Assembly: GCA_019637155.1 (NCBI GenBank)
Contig: JAHBWE010000024.1
Coordinates: forward strand, 62,001 to 126,000
Length of the DNA: 64,000 nucleotides
Origin: Labilithrix sp.
Lineage (GTDB): Bacteria > Myxococcota_A > Polyangia > Polyangiales > Polyangiaceae
Direction: 5' to 3'
The notes under the pieces are model-generated. The model was not told the DNA's origin. It did not search any database and saw nothing but the letters and a program-made list of their open reading frames with translations. The position numbers and the translations under genes are program-made. How positions within the stretch are numbered: the first letter of the stretch is position 1; each line of letters begins with the position of its first letter. Below are positions 48,480-61,355 of the stretch, piece after piece.

Positions 48480-51338
48480 TCAGAGCTTCTGCTTGATCTC
48501 TTCGATCTCGAACGACTCGATGAAGTCGCCGTTCTTGACGTCGTTGAAGCCGTCGAGGCTGATGCCGCACTCCATCCCCTCCGGGATCTCCTTGACGTCT
48601 TCCTTGAGGTGCTTGAGCGCGTCGATCTTGCCTTCCCAGATCACCGCGCCGTCGCGGGTCACGCGGACGTGGTTGGAGCGGCGGACCTTGCCCTGCGTCA
48701 CGTAACAGCCCGCGACGACGATGCCGCGGATCTTGAAGATGGCGCGGACCTCGGCCTTGCCGGAGAGCTTCTCCACCTTCGTCGTGGGGAGGAGGCCTTC
48801 CATCGCCGCCTTCACGTCGTCGACCGCGTCGTAGATGATCGAGTAGAGGCGGATCTCGACCTTGTTCTCCTCCGCGAGCGCCGCCGCCTTGCCGGCGGGG
48901 CGCACGTTGAAGCCGATGAGGATCGCCTTCGCCGCGATGGCGAGGTTCACGTCGCCCTCGGTGATCGCGCCGACGCCCGAGTGGACGATGTGGAGCTTCA
49001 CCCGATCGGTCGTGAGCTTGTTGAACGCGTTCGTGAGCGCCTCGCTCGAGCCGTGCACGTCCGTCTTCACGATGACGCGCAGCTCCTGCTGATCGCCCGC
49101 CTGGAGGCGCTCCATGAGCGACTGGAGCGAGAGGCCCTTGTCGGAGCCCTGCTTGCTCTTGTCCTGCTTCGCCTTGCGGCTCTCCGCGATCTCGAGCGCC
49201 TTCTTCGGGTCCTTCACCGCGTGGAGCGGATCGCCCGCGGCGGGGACGTCGGAGAGGCCGAGGATCTCGACCGGCGTCGCCGGCGGAGCCTCGTGGACCT
49301 GCTTGCCGTGCTCGTTCGTCATCGCGCGGACCTTGCCGAAGCCCGGACCCGCGAGGACGAAGTCGCCGACCTTGAGCGTGCCCTCTTGCACGAGGATGCG
49401 CGCGACCGGGCCGCGGCCGCGATCGAGGAGCGCCTCGATGACGACGCCGCTCGCCGGCTTCTTCGGGTTCGCCTTGAGGTCGAGGACCTCCGCCTGGAGC
49501 GCGAGCATCTCGAGGAGCTGCGGGATGCCTTCGCCGGTGAGGGCGGAGACCTGGGTGAAGATCGTGTCGCCGCCCCACTCTTCGGGCTGGAGGCCCTGCT
49601 CGACGAGCTCGCGCTTCACGCGATCGGGATCGGCGCCCGCCTTGTCGATCTTGTTCACCGCGACGATGATCGGGACCTTCGCCGCCTTCGCGTGCGCGAT
49701 CGCCTCCTTCGTCTGCGGCATGACACCGTCGTCCGCCGCGACGACGAGGACGACGATGTCCGTCGCGCTCGCGCCGCGCGCGCGCATCGCGGTGAACGCC
49801 TCGTGGCCCGGCGTGTCGAGGAACACGATCGTGCCGGCGGCGGTCGTCACCTTGTACGCGCCGATGTGCTGCGTGATGCCGCCGGCCTCGCCCTTCGCGA
49901 CGTCGGCCTTGCGGATCTTGTCGAGGAGGCTCGTCTTGCCGTGGTCGACGTGACCCATCACCGTGACGACCGGCGGCCGGAGCACGAGCTCGGGATCGAC
50001 GTCGGCGGCCTCGCCACGCGCGGCCTCGATGTCTTCCTCTTCCGTCGTCGCGACGTCCTCGACCTCCCAGCCGAACTCGCTCGCGAGGATCTTCGCCGTG
50101 TCGGCGTCCAGCGTCGTGTTGATGTGGATGCCGGTCATGCCCATGCCGAGGAGCTTCATCAGGAGCTCCGTCGCCTTGAGGCTCATCTGCGCGGCCATCG
50201 CGGCGAGGGTGATGTTCTCCTCGATGCGAATGACCTTCTTGTGCGCGGACATCTCCTTCGTGGAGACGTTCACCGGGCCCTTGCGGACGTTCATCATGCC
50301 CGGGCGGCCACGGCCACCGGGGCCGCCACGGCCCATCATGCCCGGACGCTGCTGGCCCGGACGCATGCCGCCGGGACGACCCGCCGCGCCGGCGCGGGGA
50401 TCGAACTGCACGCGACGCGCGCCGACGCCGGCGGCGCCGCCGCCGATGCCCGTGCGCTGCGCGCCGACCGGGGTCGGCATCGGAACGCCGGGACGACCGG
50501 CCCAGTACTCGACGCCGGTCTTCGGCGCCGCGGACGGACCGCGCGGGGCGGGGGCGTCCGAGGGCACGACGCGCGGAGGCGGCGGCGGGGGCTCGGGCGC
50601 GGGAGGAGGAGGCGGCGGCGCGGCGACGACCGGCGGCGGCTCGACCGGCGCGACGACCGGCGGAGGCGGCGGCGGCTCGACCGCGGGCGCGGACGGCGCC
50701 GGCTCCGGCGCGGCGACGGCCTTCACGCTCGGCGGCGGCGGCTCCTTGATCGACGGCGGCGGGGTCGGGACCTTGACCGCGGACGGCGGCGGCGGCTCGA
50801 CGGCCGGCGCGGACGCGGGCGGCGCGACCTCCTTCACGCTGGGCACGCTCGCGGGCGGGACCGGGAGCGCGACGTCGCTCTTCTTGTCCTCGACCTTGCG
50901 GCGCGGGGCTTCTTCGCGCGCCTCGAGCCCGCCGTTCTCGAACGAGGGCGCGCTCTTCGCGGCGACGTCGGTGGCCTTCGAGGGCGGCGCTTCGATCGCG
51001 ATCTGCGAGATGTCGCGGCGCGAGGCGACGTCGTCGAGCGCGGGCGTCGACGGGACGCTGATCGGCGGCGCGGCGGACGTTGGCGACGACTCCGCGGCGG
51101 GCTTCGCGACGGCGCGCCGTTTGATGACGGCGCCGGGACCGCGGTTGATGCGCTCGGTCACGACGTCGTGCGTCTTCTGTTTCTCGAGGTTCCGCTTCAG
51201 ACGGTCGACGGCGTCGACGTCCACGGAGCTCATGTGGTTTCGGACATCCGTCACGCCAATCGACTGGAACAGCGTCACGACCTGCTTCGGGTCGAGATTG
51301 AGCTGTTTCGCGACTTCGTAGACCCGAACCTTGCTCAT
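48480..51338 (-). CDS. infB: Translation initiation factor IF-2
   Basis: This 952-residue IF-2 brings initiator tRNA to the 30S subunit. It has the N-terminal helical domain (MSKVRVYEVAKQLNLDPKQV), then about 200 residues of Pro/Ala/Val-rich linker (several runs of Pro up to seven) and a Gly/Arg/Met stretch. The G domain has P-loop GHVDHGKT (about residue 462), DTPGHEAF and NKID; domains II-IV follow. GGAGG precedes the ATG at 51338. The start overlaps the stop of ylxR (ATGA). The long linker is typical of myxobacterial IF-2. It ends 6 bases from the convergent frameshifted gene. Confidence 0.96.
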   Translation of the reverse strand: MSKVRVYEVAKQLNLDPKQVVTLFQSIGVTDVRNHMSSVDVDAVDRLKRNLEKQKTHDVVTERINRGPGAVIKRRAVAKPAAESSPTSAAPPISVPSTPALDDVASRRDISQIAIEAPPSKATDVAAKSAPSFENGGLEAREEAPRRKVEDKKSDVALPVPPASVPSVKEVAPPASAPAVEPPPPSAVKVPTPPPSIKEPPPPSVKAVAAPEPAPSAPAVEPPPPPPVVAPVEPPPVVAAPPPPPPAPEPPPPPPRVVPSDAPAPRGPSAAPKTGVEYWAGRPGVPMPTPVGAQRTGIGGGAAGVGARRVQFDPRAGAAGRPGGMRPGQQRPGMMGRGGPGGRGRPGMMNVRKGPVNVSTKEMSAHKKVIRIEENITLAAMAAQMSLKATELLMKLLGMGMTGIHINTTLDADTAKILASEFGWEVEDVATTEEEDIEAARGEAADVDPELVLRPPVVTVMGHVDHGKTSLLDKIRKADVAKGEAGGITQHIGAYKVTTAAGTIVFLDTPGHEAFTAMRARGASATDIVVLVVAADDGVMPQTKEAIAHAKAAKVPIIVAVNKIDKAGADPDRVKRELVEQGLQPEEWGGDTIFTQVSALTGEGIPQLLEMLALQAEVLDLKANPKKPASGVVIEALLDRGRGPVARILVQEGTLKVGDFVLAGPGFGKVRAMTNEHGKQVHEAPPATPVEILGLSDVPAAGDPLHAVKDPKKALEIAESRKAKQDKSKQGSDKGLSLQSLMERLQAGDQQELRVIVKTDVHGSSEALTNAFNKLTTDRVKLHIVHSGVGAITEGDVNLAIAAKAILIGFNVRPAGKAAALAEENKVEIRLYSIIYDAVDDVKAAMEGLLPTTKVEKLSGKAEVRAIFKIRGIVVAGCYVTQGKVRRSNHVRVTRDGAVIWEGKIDALKHLKEDVKEIPEGMECGISLDGFNDVKNGDFIESFEIEEIKQKL

Positions 51339-51979
51339 CGAACCTCCGACGACGACCATGCTTCCTCTACCTTGCGGAACGGCGCCGACAGCCGGTACGT
51401 CCCACCGACCGCAGCGCCAACTCCTGCGTGGAGAATCGCAAGAATCGCGACCTCCCTATTCCCGTCTCGCCCCCCAAGCAGGGCTCCAATTCGTGACTTT
51501 TCTGCAAACGCGATCGCGTTGCCCGCGGCGACCGCGCGCTCCACGACCGAAAGCTTCGCCGCCGCCGCGGCGTCCCGTGCGACGACGATCAGCGCCGGCG
51601 CCTCGACCTCGGAGACCGCGTCGGCGCCGATCGCGAGCTGCCCCGCGCGCTTGGCGCCGGAGAGGAGGCCTTCGATCCGGCGATCCGCCGCCTCGACGAT
51701 CGCGGCGCCGAGGACGGCCGCGTCGCCTTTGACTTCCTGCTTGAACGCGCGGGACAAACCGCTCTTCAGCGCGCGCTTGAGGCAGTCGGGCGCGCCGTGC
51801 ACGTGCGCGCCGCGCCCGAAGGCGGAGCCCGCCATGTCGACCGCGAGCTCGCCCGAGGACGGATCGAGGACGACGCGGACGAGCTCGTGCGGCTCGGCGT
51901 GCTTTCCGCACCCGGCACACGTGCGCTCCGTCCGCTTCTTCGCGGTCTTGGCGCTGTCGTCGTGGGTCATCGCTTCCAT
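51335..51979 (-). CDS. ylxR: YlxR domain fused to L7Ae-like RNA-binding domain
   Basis: This is a 214-residue protein. The YlxR (DUF448) domain (about 14-85) has RTCAGCGKHAEPHELVRVVL and FGRGAHVHGAPDCLKRALK, a Cys-containing RNA-binding fold usually encoded between nusA and infB. The second half (about 95-190, VLGAAIVEAADRRIEGLLSGAKRAGQLAIGADAV...ALIVVARDAAAAA) resembles the ribosomal L7Ae fold that binds kink-turn RNA. The two ATGs at 51979 and 51970 are both possible (AAAGGAA lies upstream); the first is used. The stop overlaps the infB start. It probably helps RNA-related functions of the nusA-infB operon. Confidence 0.82.
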   Translation of the reverse strand: MEAMTHDDSAKTAKKRTERTCAGCGKHAEPHELVRVVLDPSSGELAVDMAGSAFGRGAHVHGAPDCLKRALKSGLSRAFKQEVKGDAAVLGAAIVEAADRRIEGLLSGAKRAGQLAIGADAVSEVEAPALIVVARDAAAAAKLSVVERAVAAGNAIAFAEKSRIGALLGGRDGNREVAILAILHAGVGAAVGGTYRLSAPFRKVEEAWSSSEVR

Positions 51980-51996
51980 CCTCGGGTCGGTTCCTT

Positions 51997-53634
<1,638 letters not shown>

Positions 53635-53687
53635 GTTGTTCCTCTTGTCGCCTTTTTGCGATTTCGGTGCTGCTTGCTCGATGAGGC

Positions 53688-54230
53688 TCACGACTTCTTC
53701 TTTCCGCCCGGCTTGGGGGCGGGCCCGAACTCGAACACGAGCCGGGCCGATACGACGTCGTCGAGAGCGACGCTCCACGTCTTGGCGCCGTCGGCGACGT
53801 CGACGAGCCCGTCCTTCATCGGACCGAGGACGCCGACGATCACCTTCTGGCCGGCGATGCCGGTCCGGAGCTTCAGCTTCGCCTTCTCGCCCTCGAAGCG
53901 GGCGTAGTCGGCGGGCTTCTTCAGCTCGCGCTCCACCCCGGGCGAGCTGACCTCGAGGTTGTAGCGATGGGGGATCGGATCCGAGACGTCGAGCGCGGGC
54001 GAGAGATCGCGCGCGATGTTCGAGCAGAGCTCGAGGTCGATCGCGGCCTGCTTGGTGGACATGCGCTCTGCCTCGGCCCCCAGCTTCTCGACGTACACGC
54101 GCAGGATCCAGCCGCCCTCGTTCTTCAGCTCGACGTCGACGAGCTCCGCGCCGTGCGCGCGCACGACGGGATCGATCACGGCGTGGAGCCGCTCACGGTC
54201 GAAGCTCGGGCTGCTGGAGGGAGACGCCAT
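53688..54230 (-). CDS. rimP: Ribosome maturation factor RimP
   Basis: This 180-residue protein has the two-domain RimP layout: an N-terminal alpha/beta domain (RLHAVIDPVVRAHGAELVDVELKNEGGW...LRVYVEK) and a C-terminal SH3-like domain after YNLEVSSPGVERELKKP, the family's most conserved segment. It assists 30S assembly. A GTG sits directly before the ATG used. It is the first gene of the rimP-nusA-ylxR-infB operon; the AT-rich spacer upstream probably holds the operon promoter. Confidence 0.93.
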   Translation of the reverse strand: MASPSSSPSFDRERLHAVIDPVVRAHGAELVDVELKNEGGWILRVYVEKLGAEAERMSTKQAAIDLELCSNIARDLSPALDVSDPIPHRYNLEVSSPGVERELKKPADYARFEGEKAKLKLRTGIAGQKVIVGVLGPMKDGLVDVADGAKTWSVALDDVVSARLVFEFGPAPKPGGKKKS

Positions 54231-54429
54231 CACGCGGGAATAACTGGTCCTTTTGGGTTGCTACTGGCCGAACAAAAGACAAAAAAAAGCGAACCGCCGG
54301 AATTGGGGTCCGCAAGGGGCAATCCACCAACTGGGGCGCCCTACATAGCGCGCGACCCTGGGACGATCAACCCGCTTCCGACGACTCTGCGACAGCGATT
54401 TCCGAGGTGCTCGGATCTACGAGCATTTT
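54231..54429 (-). promoter_or_regulatory. AT-rich spacer, probable rimP-operon promoter region
   Basis: This 199-base gap between the hybrid kinase stop and the rimP start is locally AT-rich, including a run of eight A on the plus strand and CCTTTTGGGTT near 54250. On the minus strand the T-tract could also end the kinase transcript, but no strong hairpin precedes it. No gene is apparent here. Confidence 0.4.
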
Positions 54430-56781
54430 CTACGTGCGCGCGGGCCGCGCGAACGGGGTGAGGTTCGCGACCGCCGTGATGAGGTCCTCCGGGTTCACCG
54501 GCTTGCCGATGTGGGTCGTGAAGCCGGCGGCGAGCGCCTTCGTGCGATCCTCCGCGCGCGTGTACGCGGTGAGCGCGATCGACGGGAGCGCGAGCGCGGG
54601 CTCGATCGCGCGCAGGCGGCGCATCAAGCTGTAGCCGTCTTGCTCCGGCATGCCGATGTCGCTCACGAGGACGTGCGGAGCGGCATCGCGCACCGCCGCG
54701 AGCGCCTCCTCCGCCGACGACGCGACCGTGACGTGCGCGCCCGCGCTCTCGAGCACGGCGCGGACGAGATCGCGCGCGTCCGCGTCGTCGTCGACGACGA
54801 GCACGCGCAGCTCGCCGAGCAACGATCGGCGGACGGAGCCGGAGCGCGCCGGGTTCGCCGGCGGGACGCTCACCGTGGCGCGGACCGGCAGCACGAACGT
54901 GAACGTCGAGCCATGGCCCGGCCCGATGCTCTCGGCGGAGACCGTTCCGCCGTGGAGCTCGACGATGTGGCGCACGAGCGAGAGGCCGAGCCCGAGGCCG
55001 CCGATGCGGCGCGTGGTGGAGCCCTCCTCTTGTGTGAAGCGATCGAAGACGCGGGGGAGGAAATCGGGCGCGATACCCCGCCCCGTGTCGCTCACCGAGA
55101 ACGCGACCTGGGGACCGTCCTGCCAGACGCGCACCGCGACGCGGCCGTCCTTGTCCGTGAACTTCACCGCGTTGGAGAGGAGGTTCCAGGCGACCTGACG
55201 CAGGCGCTCGTGATCGCCGACGAGGATGCACGAGCCCGGCCCGTCCTCGAGCGTGAGGGTGATGTCCTTCGCGTGGGCGGAGGGGCGGACGACCTCGATC
55301 GCCTCGTGCGCGATCGTGACGAGGTCGATCGGCTTCGGCTCGATGCGGAGCTTGCCGGTGATGATGCGGGCCACGTCGAGGATGTCGTCGACGATCTTCA
55401 CCTGCGCCTCGGCGTTGCGATCGATGACCTCGACCCCGCGCGCAACGGTGGGATCGAGCTCGCGCTGGCGCAGCATCTTCGCCCAGCCGACGATCGCGTT
55501 GAGCGGCGTCCGCAGCTCGTGCGAGACGGTGGCGAGGAACTCGTCCTTGATCCGGTTCGCCTCCTCGGCCTGCTTCGCGACGCGCTCCGCCGCCACGCGC
55601 GCGGCCTGCTCGTGCACGAGCCGCCGCTGCATCTCCTCCGCCTCGCGGCTCGCGGTGAGGTCGCGCGTGACCTTCGAGAACCCGATGTGGTTGCCGTTCG
55701 CGTCCACGATCGCGGTCACGACGACGTTCGCCCAGAACTGGGTGCCGTCGCTTCGGACGCGGAGCCCCTCGTCCTCGAAGCGACCCTCGCGGAGCGCGAT
55801 CTCGAGCACGCGCCGCGGCTTGCCGGCGGCGCGATCGGCCGGGGGGAAGAAGACCTCGAAGTCGCGGCCGAGGACCTCCGCGCTCGGGTAGCCCTTCATC
55901 CGCTGCGCGCCTTGGTTCCAGGTCGTGACGCGCCCGTCCGGATCGAGCATGTAGATCGCGTCGCCGACGCTCTCGACGAGGAGGCGGAAGCGCTCCTCGG
56001 AGCGCCGCAGCTCCTCCTCGAACTTGCGCCGCTCGGTGAGGTCGCGCGTGACCTTCGCGTAGCCGATGATCTCCCCCGCCCCGTCGCGCAACGTCGTGAT
56101 GATGACGTTCGCCCAGAAGCGCGTGCCGTCCTTCCGCACGCGCCAGCCTTCGTCCTCGACCCGGCCCTCCCGCGTCACCGTCTCGAGCAACCTCGCCGGC
56201 CGCCCCGCCGCGCGGTCCTCCTCCGTGTAGAACGTCGAGAAGTGGCGCCCGACGATCTCGTCCTCCTCGTAGCCCTTCGCCTTCCGCGCGCCCGAGTTCC
56301 ACGTCGTGACGCAGCCGTCGCGATCGAGCATGAACACCGCGTAGTCGGTGACGGCGTCGACGAGCCCGTGGAACCGCTGCTCCGCTCGGCGAAGCTCCTC
56401 CTCCGCGTTTCGACGCGCGGTGAGATCGCGCATGACGAGGGCATAGCCCTGCAGCGATCCGTCGGTCCGGCGCAGCGCGGTGACGACCACGTTCGCCCAG
56501 AGCTGCGAGCCGTCCTTCCGCACGCGCCAGCCCTCGTCCTCGCCGCGTCCGAGCGACGCCGCCTCCGCGAGCTCGCGCTGCGGCGCTCCGCTCGCGACGT
56601 CCGCGGCGGGGTAGAGCCGCGCGACGGGCTGTCCGACGATCTCGTCGGGCGGATACCCCGTGATGCGCTCGGCGCCGCGATTCCACGACATGACCTGCCC
56701 GGTGGGATCGAGCATGACGATGGCGTGATCGGCGATCGAGTCGACGAGCAGTCGGTAGTCTTCCAGCGAAACTCCAGGCAT
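54430..56781 (-). CDS. Hybrid histidine kinase with three PAS domains and receiver
   Basis: This 783-residue cytosolic protein has no transmembrane segments. Three PAS domains with similar PAC segments (DEGWRVRKDG...WANVV) occupy about 7-125, 135-255 and 260-380. A coiled linker leads to the dimerisation domain with SHELRTPLN (H421), then the ATPase domain with NLLSNAVKF, DTGRGI and GLGLGLSLV. A receiver domain at the C-terminus has phospho-acceptor D708 (VLVSDIGMP). It probably senses small ligands, light or redox through PAS and passes phosphate to its own receiver; there is no DNA-binding output. An orphan hybrid kinase typical of myxobacteria. Confidence 0.93.
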   Translation of the reverse strand: MPGVSLEDYRLLVDSIADHAIVMLDPTGQVMSWNRGAERITGYPPDEIVGQPVARLYPAADVASGAPQRELAEAASLGRGEDEGWRVRKDGSQLWANVVVTALRRTDGSLQGYALVMRDLTARRNAEEELRRAEQRFHGLVDAVTDYAVFMLDRDGCVTTWNSGARKAKGYEEDEIVGRHFSTFYTEEDRAAGRPARLLETVTREGRVEDEGWRVRKDGTRFWANVIITTLRDGAGEIIGYAKVTRDLTERRKFEEELRRSEERFRLLVESVGDAIYMLDPDGRVTTWNQGAQRMKGYPSAEVLGRDFEVFFPPADRAAGKPRRVLEIALREGRFEDEGLRVRSDGTQFWANVVVTAIVDANGNHIGFSKVTRDLTASREAEEMQRRLVHEQAARVAAERVAKQAEEANRIKDEFLATVSHELRTPLNAIVGWAKMLRQRELDPTVARGVEVIDRNAEAQVKIVDDILDVARIITGKLRIEPKPIDLVTIAHEAIEVVRPSAHAKDITLTLEDGPGSCILVGDHERLRQVAWNLLSNAVKFTDKDGRVAVRVWQDGPQVAFSVSDTGRGIAPDFLPRVFDRFTQEEGSTTRRIGGLGLGLSLVRHIVELHGGTVSAESIGPGHGSTFTFVLPVRATVSVPPANPARSGSVRRSLLGELRVLVVDDDADARDLVRAVLESAGAHVTVASSAEEALAAVRDAAPHVLVSDIGMPEQDGYSLMRRLRAIEPALALPSIALTAYTRAEDRTKALAAGFTTHIGKPVNPEDLITAVANLTPFARPART

Positions 56782-56890
56782 TCCGAGCCTTAATCCGGAT
56801 ATACCGTGCGCTCAGGTTCGGCGAAACGCGGTTACATGTCACGGAAGTTGCTGGAGCGCGGCGTTCGCTCACAAACGGGATAGCGCGGTC

Positions 56891-58536
<1,646 letters not shown>

Positions 58537-58546
<10 letters not shown>

Positions 58547-60309
58547 CGCAGCTTCGCCGCCTCGTCGACGCTATCGACGAGCTCGGCCGCGTCGATCGGC
58601 TTTCCGATGTGCACGTCGTAGCCGGCCGCGAGCGCGCGCTCGGTGTGGCCGTCGCCGGTGAAGCCGCTGATCGCGACGGCCGCGATCGTAGGGTCGCGCT
58701 TGCGGAGCGCGGTGATGAGCTCGATCCCGTCCGCCTCCGGCATCGCGATGTCGCTCACGATCACGTCGGGCCGGTACGTCTCGAAGACGTCCAGCGCGGT
58801 GCGGACCGAGCCGGCCGACATCACGTTCGCCCCGGCGCGGCGAAGCACGTCGGCGACGAGGTCGCGCTCGTCCGTTTCGTCCTCGACCACGAGGACATGG
58901 AGACGCGCGAGCGAGCGCGGCAGCGGCAGCTCGTGCTCGCTCGGCGCCGGGGGCGGCTCGTCGTGGAGCGGGAGCCAGAACGCGATCGACGTGCCGCGCC
59001 CTTCCCCGTCGCTCGACGCCGACACGGCGCCGTCGTGGAGCTCGACGAGGTTCTTCACGATGTGGAGGCCGAGGCCGAGGCCGCCGCGCGTCGTCGCGTC
59101 GCTCCGGTCCTGCGCGTACATGTCGAACACGAGCGGCAAGAGCTCGGACGCGATCCCCTTGCCCGTGTCCTCGACCGTGACCTTGGCGCGGCGCTCGTCG
59201 CGCGCGACGGCGACGGCGATCGAGCCGCCCGCGGGCGTGTACTTCATCGCGTTGGTCACGATGTTCGAGACGACCTGCTCGATCCGCCGCGCGTCGGCGA
59301 CGACGGTGATGTCCTGGGTCGCCGCGCACGTCAGCGCGAGCCCCTGCTCCGTCGCCTTCGGCGCGAAGCCCTCCACGATCCGCTGGACGAGGAGCCCGAG
59401 GTCGAGCGGCGCGAGCGTGAGCTGCAGCTTGTCCGCGGCGAGGCGCGAGATGTCGAGGAGCTCCTCGATCAGGTTCGCCTGCGCGAGGGCGTTCCGGTGG
59501 ATGGTGGCGAGCGCGCGGCTCCGCGACTGCTGATCGAGCAGCTCCCGCTGGAGGAGCTGCGTCCAGCCCATGATCGCGTTCAGCGGCGAGCGGAGGTCGT
59601 GCGCGAGGACGGCGATGAAGCGGTCCTTCGCCCGGTTCGCGCGCTCGAGGTCCGTCCGCAGGCGGCGCTCTCGCTCGAGGAGCTCCAGCGCGTCGCGGAG
59701 CTCGCGCGACGTCGCGTCGCCGTTCTCCTTCTCCGGCGCGCGGCGAAGCCCCCACAACAGGTTCTTGCCGCGGGCGGTGACGCTGACGCGCGCCAGGACG
59801 CGGACGTCGTCGCCTCCGCGCGGCTTCATCGTGAGGTCGAGCGTGGTCGTCTCCGTCATCGTCTCGACGGTCGAGTGGAGCGCCTCGCGGTGGACCGACG
59901 CCGCGAACATCGCGAGCGGCTTCGCGCGGAGGAAGCGGCGCTCGACGTGGAGGAGCGCGCTCGCGGCGTCGTTGACCTCGAGGATGATCCCTTGGCGATC
60001 GGTGACGACGTACGCGTCCGGCGCGAACGCGAAGAGGTCGCGGTAGCGCTCCCGCTCGGACTCGAGCGCGAGCCCCATCCGCGTGAGCTCGTCGAGCTGC
60101 TCGCGGAGCTCCTCTTCGGCGACGGCGAGCTCCTGGTGATGGACGCTCAGCGCCTCGAGCGCCTCGCGCAGCACGTCGGAGTCCTGCGAGAGGGCGCGGG
60201 ACGGGCCGGCGAGGAGCTTCGCGACGCGCGGCGACTCCGTTCGGTAGGCATGAGACAACGTCGCGATGCGGTCGGCGCTCGCGGCACGCGGGCGGAACTT
60301 CACGGGCAT
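58537..60309 (-). CDS. PAS hybrid histidine kinase with receiver
   Basis: This is a 590-residue cytosolic protein. An N-terminal helical segment (about 1-95, with SVHHQELAVAEEELREQLDEL) is followed by a PAS domain (about 98-215, FAFAPDAYVVTDRQGIILEVN). The kinase core has AHDLRSPLN (H237), NIVTNAMKY, DTGKGI and GLGLGLHIV, and a C-terminal receiver has D520 (VIVSDIAMP). GAGGTGAAG precedes the ATG, deciding the start. It is similar to the short kinase just upstream and to the larger one at 54430; the three probably arose by duplication. No output domain is present. Confidence 0.92.
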
Positions 60310-60435
60310 GACTTCACCTCTTCGACGACGACGCACGCGTCTTGGTCGACGAAGCCGCGATGCCTCCCCATCGCTCGCCACGTTCGTCGCGTTGAGGCGA
60401 ACGGTCAAGGCGACAAAAGCAGCGATCGTGCGTCG

Positions 60436-61245
60436 CTACGGGACCCGCACGCGATCGCGCGTGCCGCTGACCGATCCTTCGTGGAGCGGGAGTCGCACCG
60501 TGAACGTCGCGCCGGCGCCGACGCCGCCGGACGCTGCGACGACGGTGCCGCCGTGGAGGTCGACGAGATGCTTCACGATGTGGAGGCCGAGGCCGAGGCC
60601 CTTCTGCGCGGAGCGCACGCTCGCGTCCTGCGTGAAGGCGTCGAACACGTGCGGCAGGAGATCGGGCGCGATCCCTTGCCCGTCGTCGCTGACGGTGATG
60701 CGCGCCTGCCCGCGCTCGCGATCGACCCGGACCTTCACGTGGCCGTCGGCGTCGGTGTACTTGATCGCGTTGGCGACGAGGTTCGTGACGACCTGCTCGA
60801 TGCGCTCGCGATCGGCCATCACGACGACGCCTTCGAGCGCGTGGCTCGTGAGCTCGATCGTCTGCTCGGCGGCGGACGGGACGAAGCCCTCCACCACGCG
60901 ATCGACGACGAGCCCGAGCTCGATCGGCGCGCGCATGAGCTGCATCCGATCGGCGGCGAGGCGCGCGACGTCGAGGAGGCGCTCGATGAGCCGCCCTTGC
61001 GTGTTCGCGTTGCGGACGATGGTGGCGAGCGCGCGCGCCTCGCTCTCCTCATCCATCTCTTCCTCTTGCAGGCGGAGCGTCCACCCGAGGATCGCGTTGA
61101 GCGGCGCGCGGAGGTCGTGCGCGAGCACGGCGAGGACGCGGTCCCTCGCCTGGTTGGCGCGCTCGAGCTCCTCGACCCGAGCGCGCAGGCGCACCAACTC
61201 ATCCTCGCCGGACGGTGACGCGACCTTCGCCGCGCGACGGGTCAT
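60436..61245 (-). CDS. Short cytosolic histidine kinase
   Basis: This is a 269-residue kinase reduced to a coiled segment (about 15-35), the dimerisation/phospho-acceptor helix with AHDLRAPLN (H43) and the ATPase domain (NLVANAIKY, DDGQGIAP, KGLGLGLHIV). It has no sensor, transmembrane or receiver domain, so it depends on another protein for signal input and phosphate transfer. Its closest visible relative is the adjacent hybrid kinase (SRLAADKLQL against ARLAADRMQL), which suggests a tandem duplication with loss of PAS and receiver. It is the upstream gene of the pair. Confidence 0.9.
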   Translation of the reverse strand: MTRRAAKVASPSGEDELVRLRARVEELERANQARDRVLAVLAHDLRAPLNAILGWTLRLQEEEMDEESEARALATIVRNANTQGRLIERLLDVARLAADRMQLMRAPIELGLVVDRVVEGFVPSAAEQTIELTSHALEGVVVMADRERIEQVVTNLVANAIKYTDADGHVKVRVDRERGQARITVSDDGQGIAPDLLPHVFDAFTQDASVRSAQKGLGLGLHIVKHLVDLHGGTVVAASGGVGAGATFTVRLPLHEGSVSGTRDRVRVP

Positions 61246-61355
61246 CCTTTTGGGATAGCTGGCCTAGCCGGCCGCAGTCAACGACCAACCGAGCCAATTT
61301 GTCGCACACTCTTCAGCCCAGCAGCGTCTCCCCTCCCACCTGCTCCTCTCAGCAC

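Noticed and set aside
54274..54282. T-tract on the minus strand as a rho-independent terminator of the triple-PAS kinase
   Set aside because: No stable stem precedes the tract at the right distance; it is equally well explained as part of an AT-rich promoter region.
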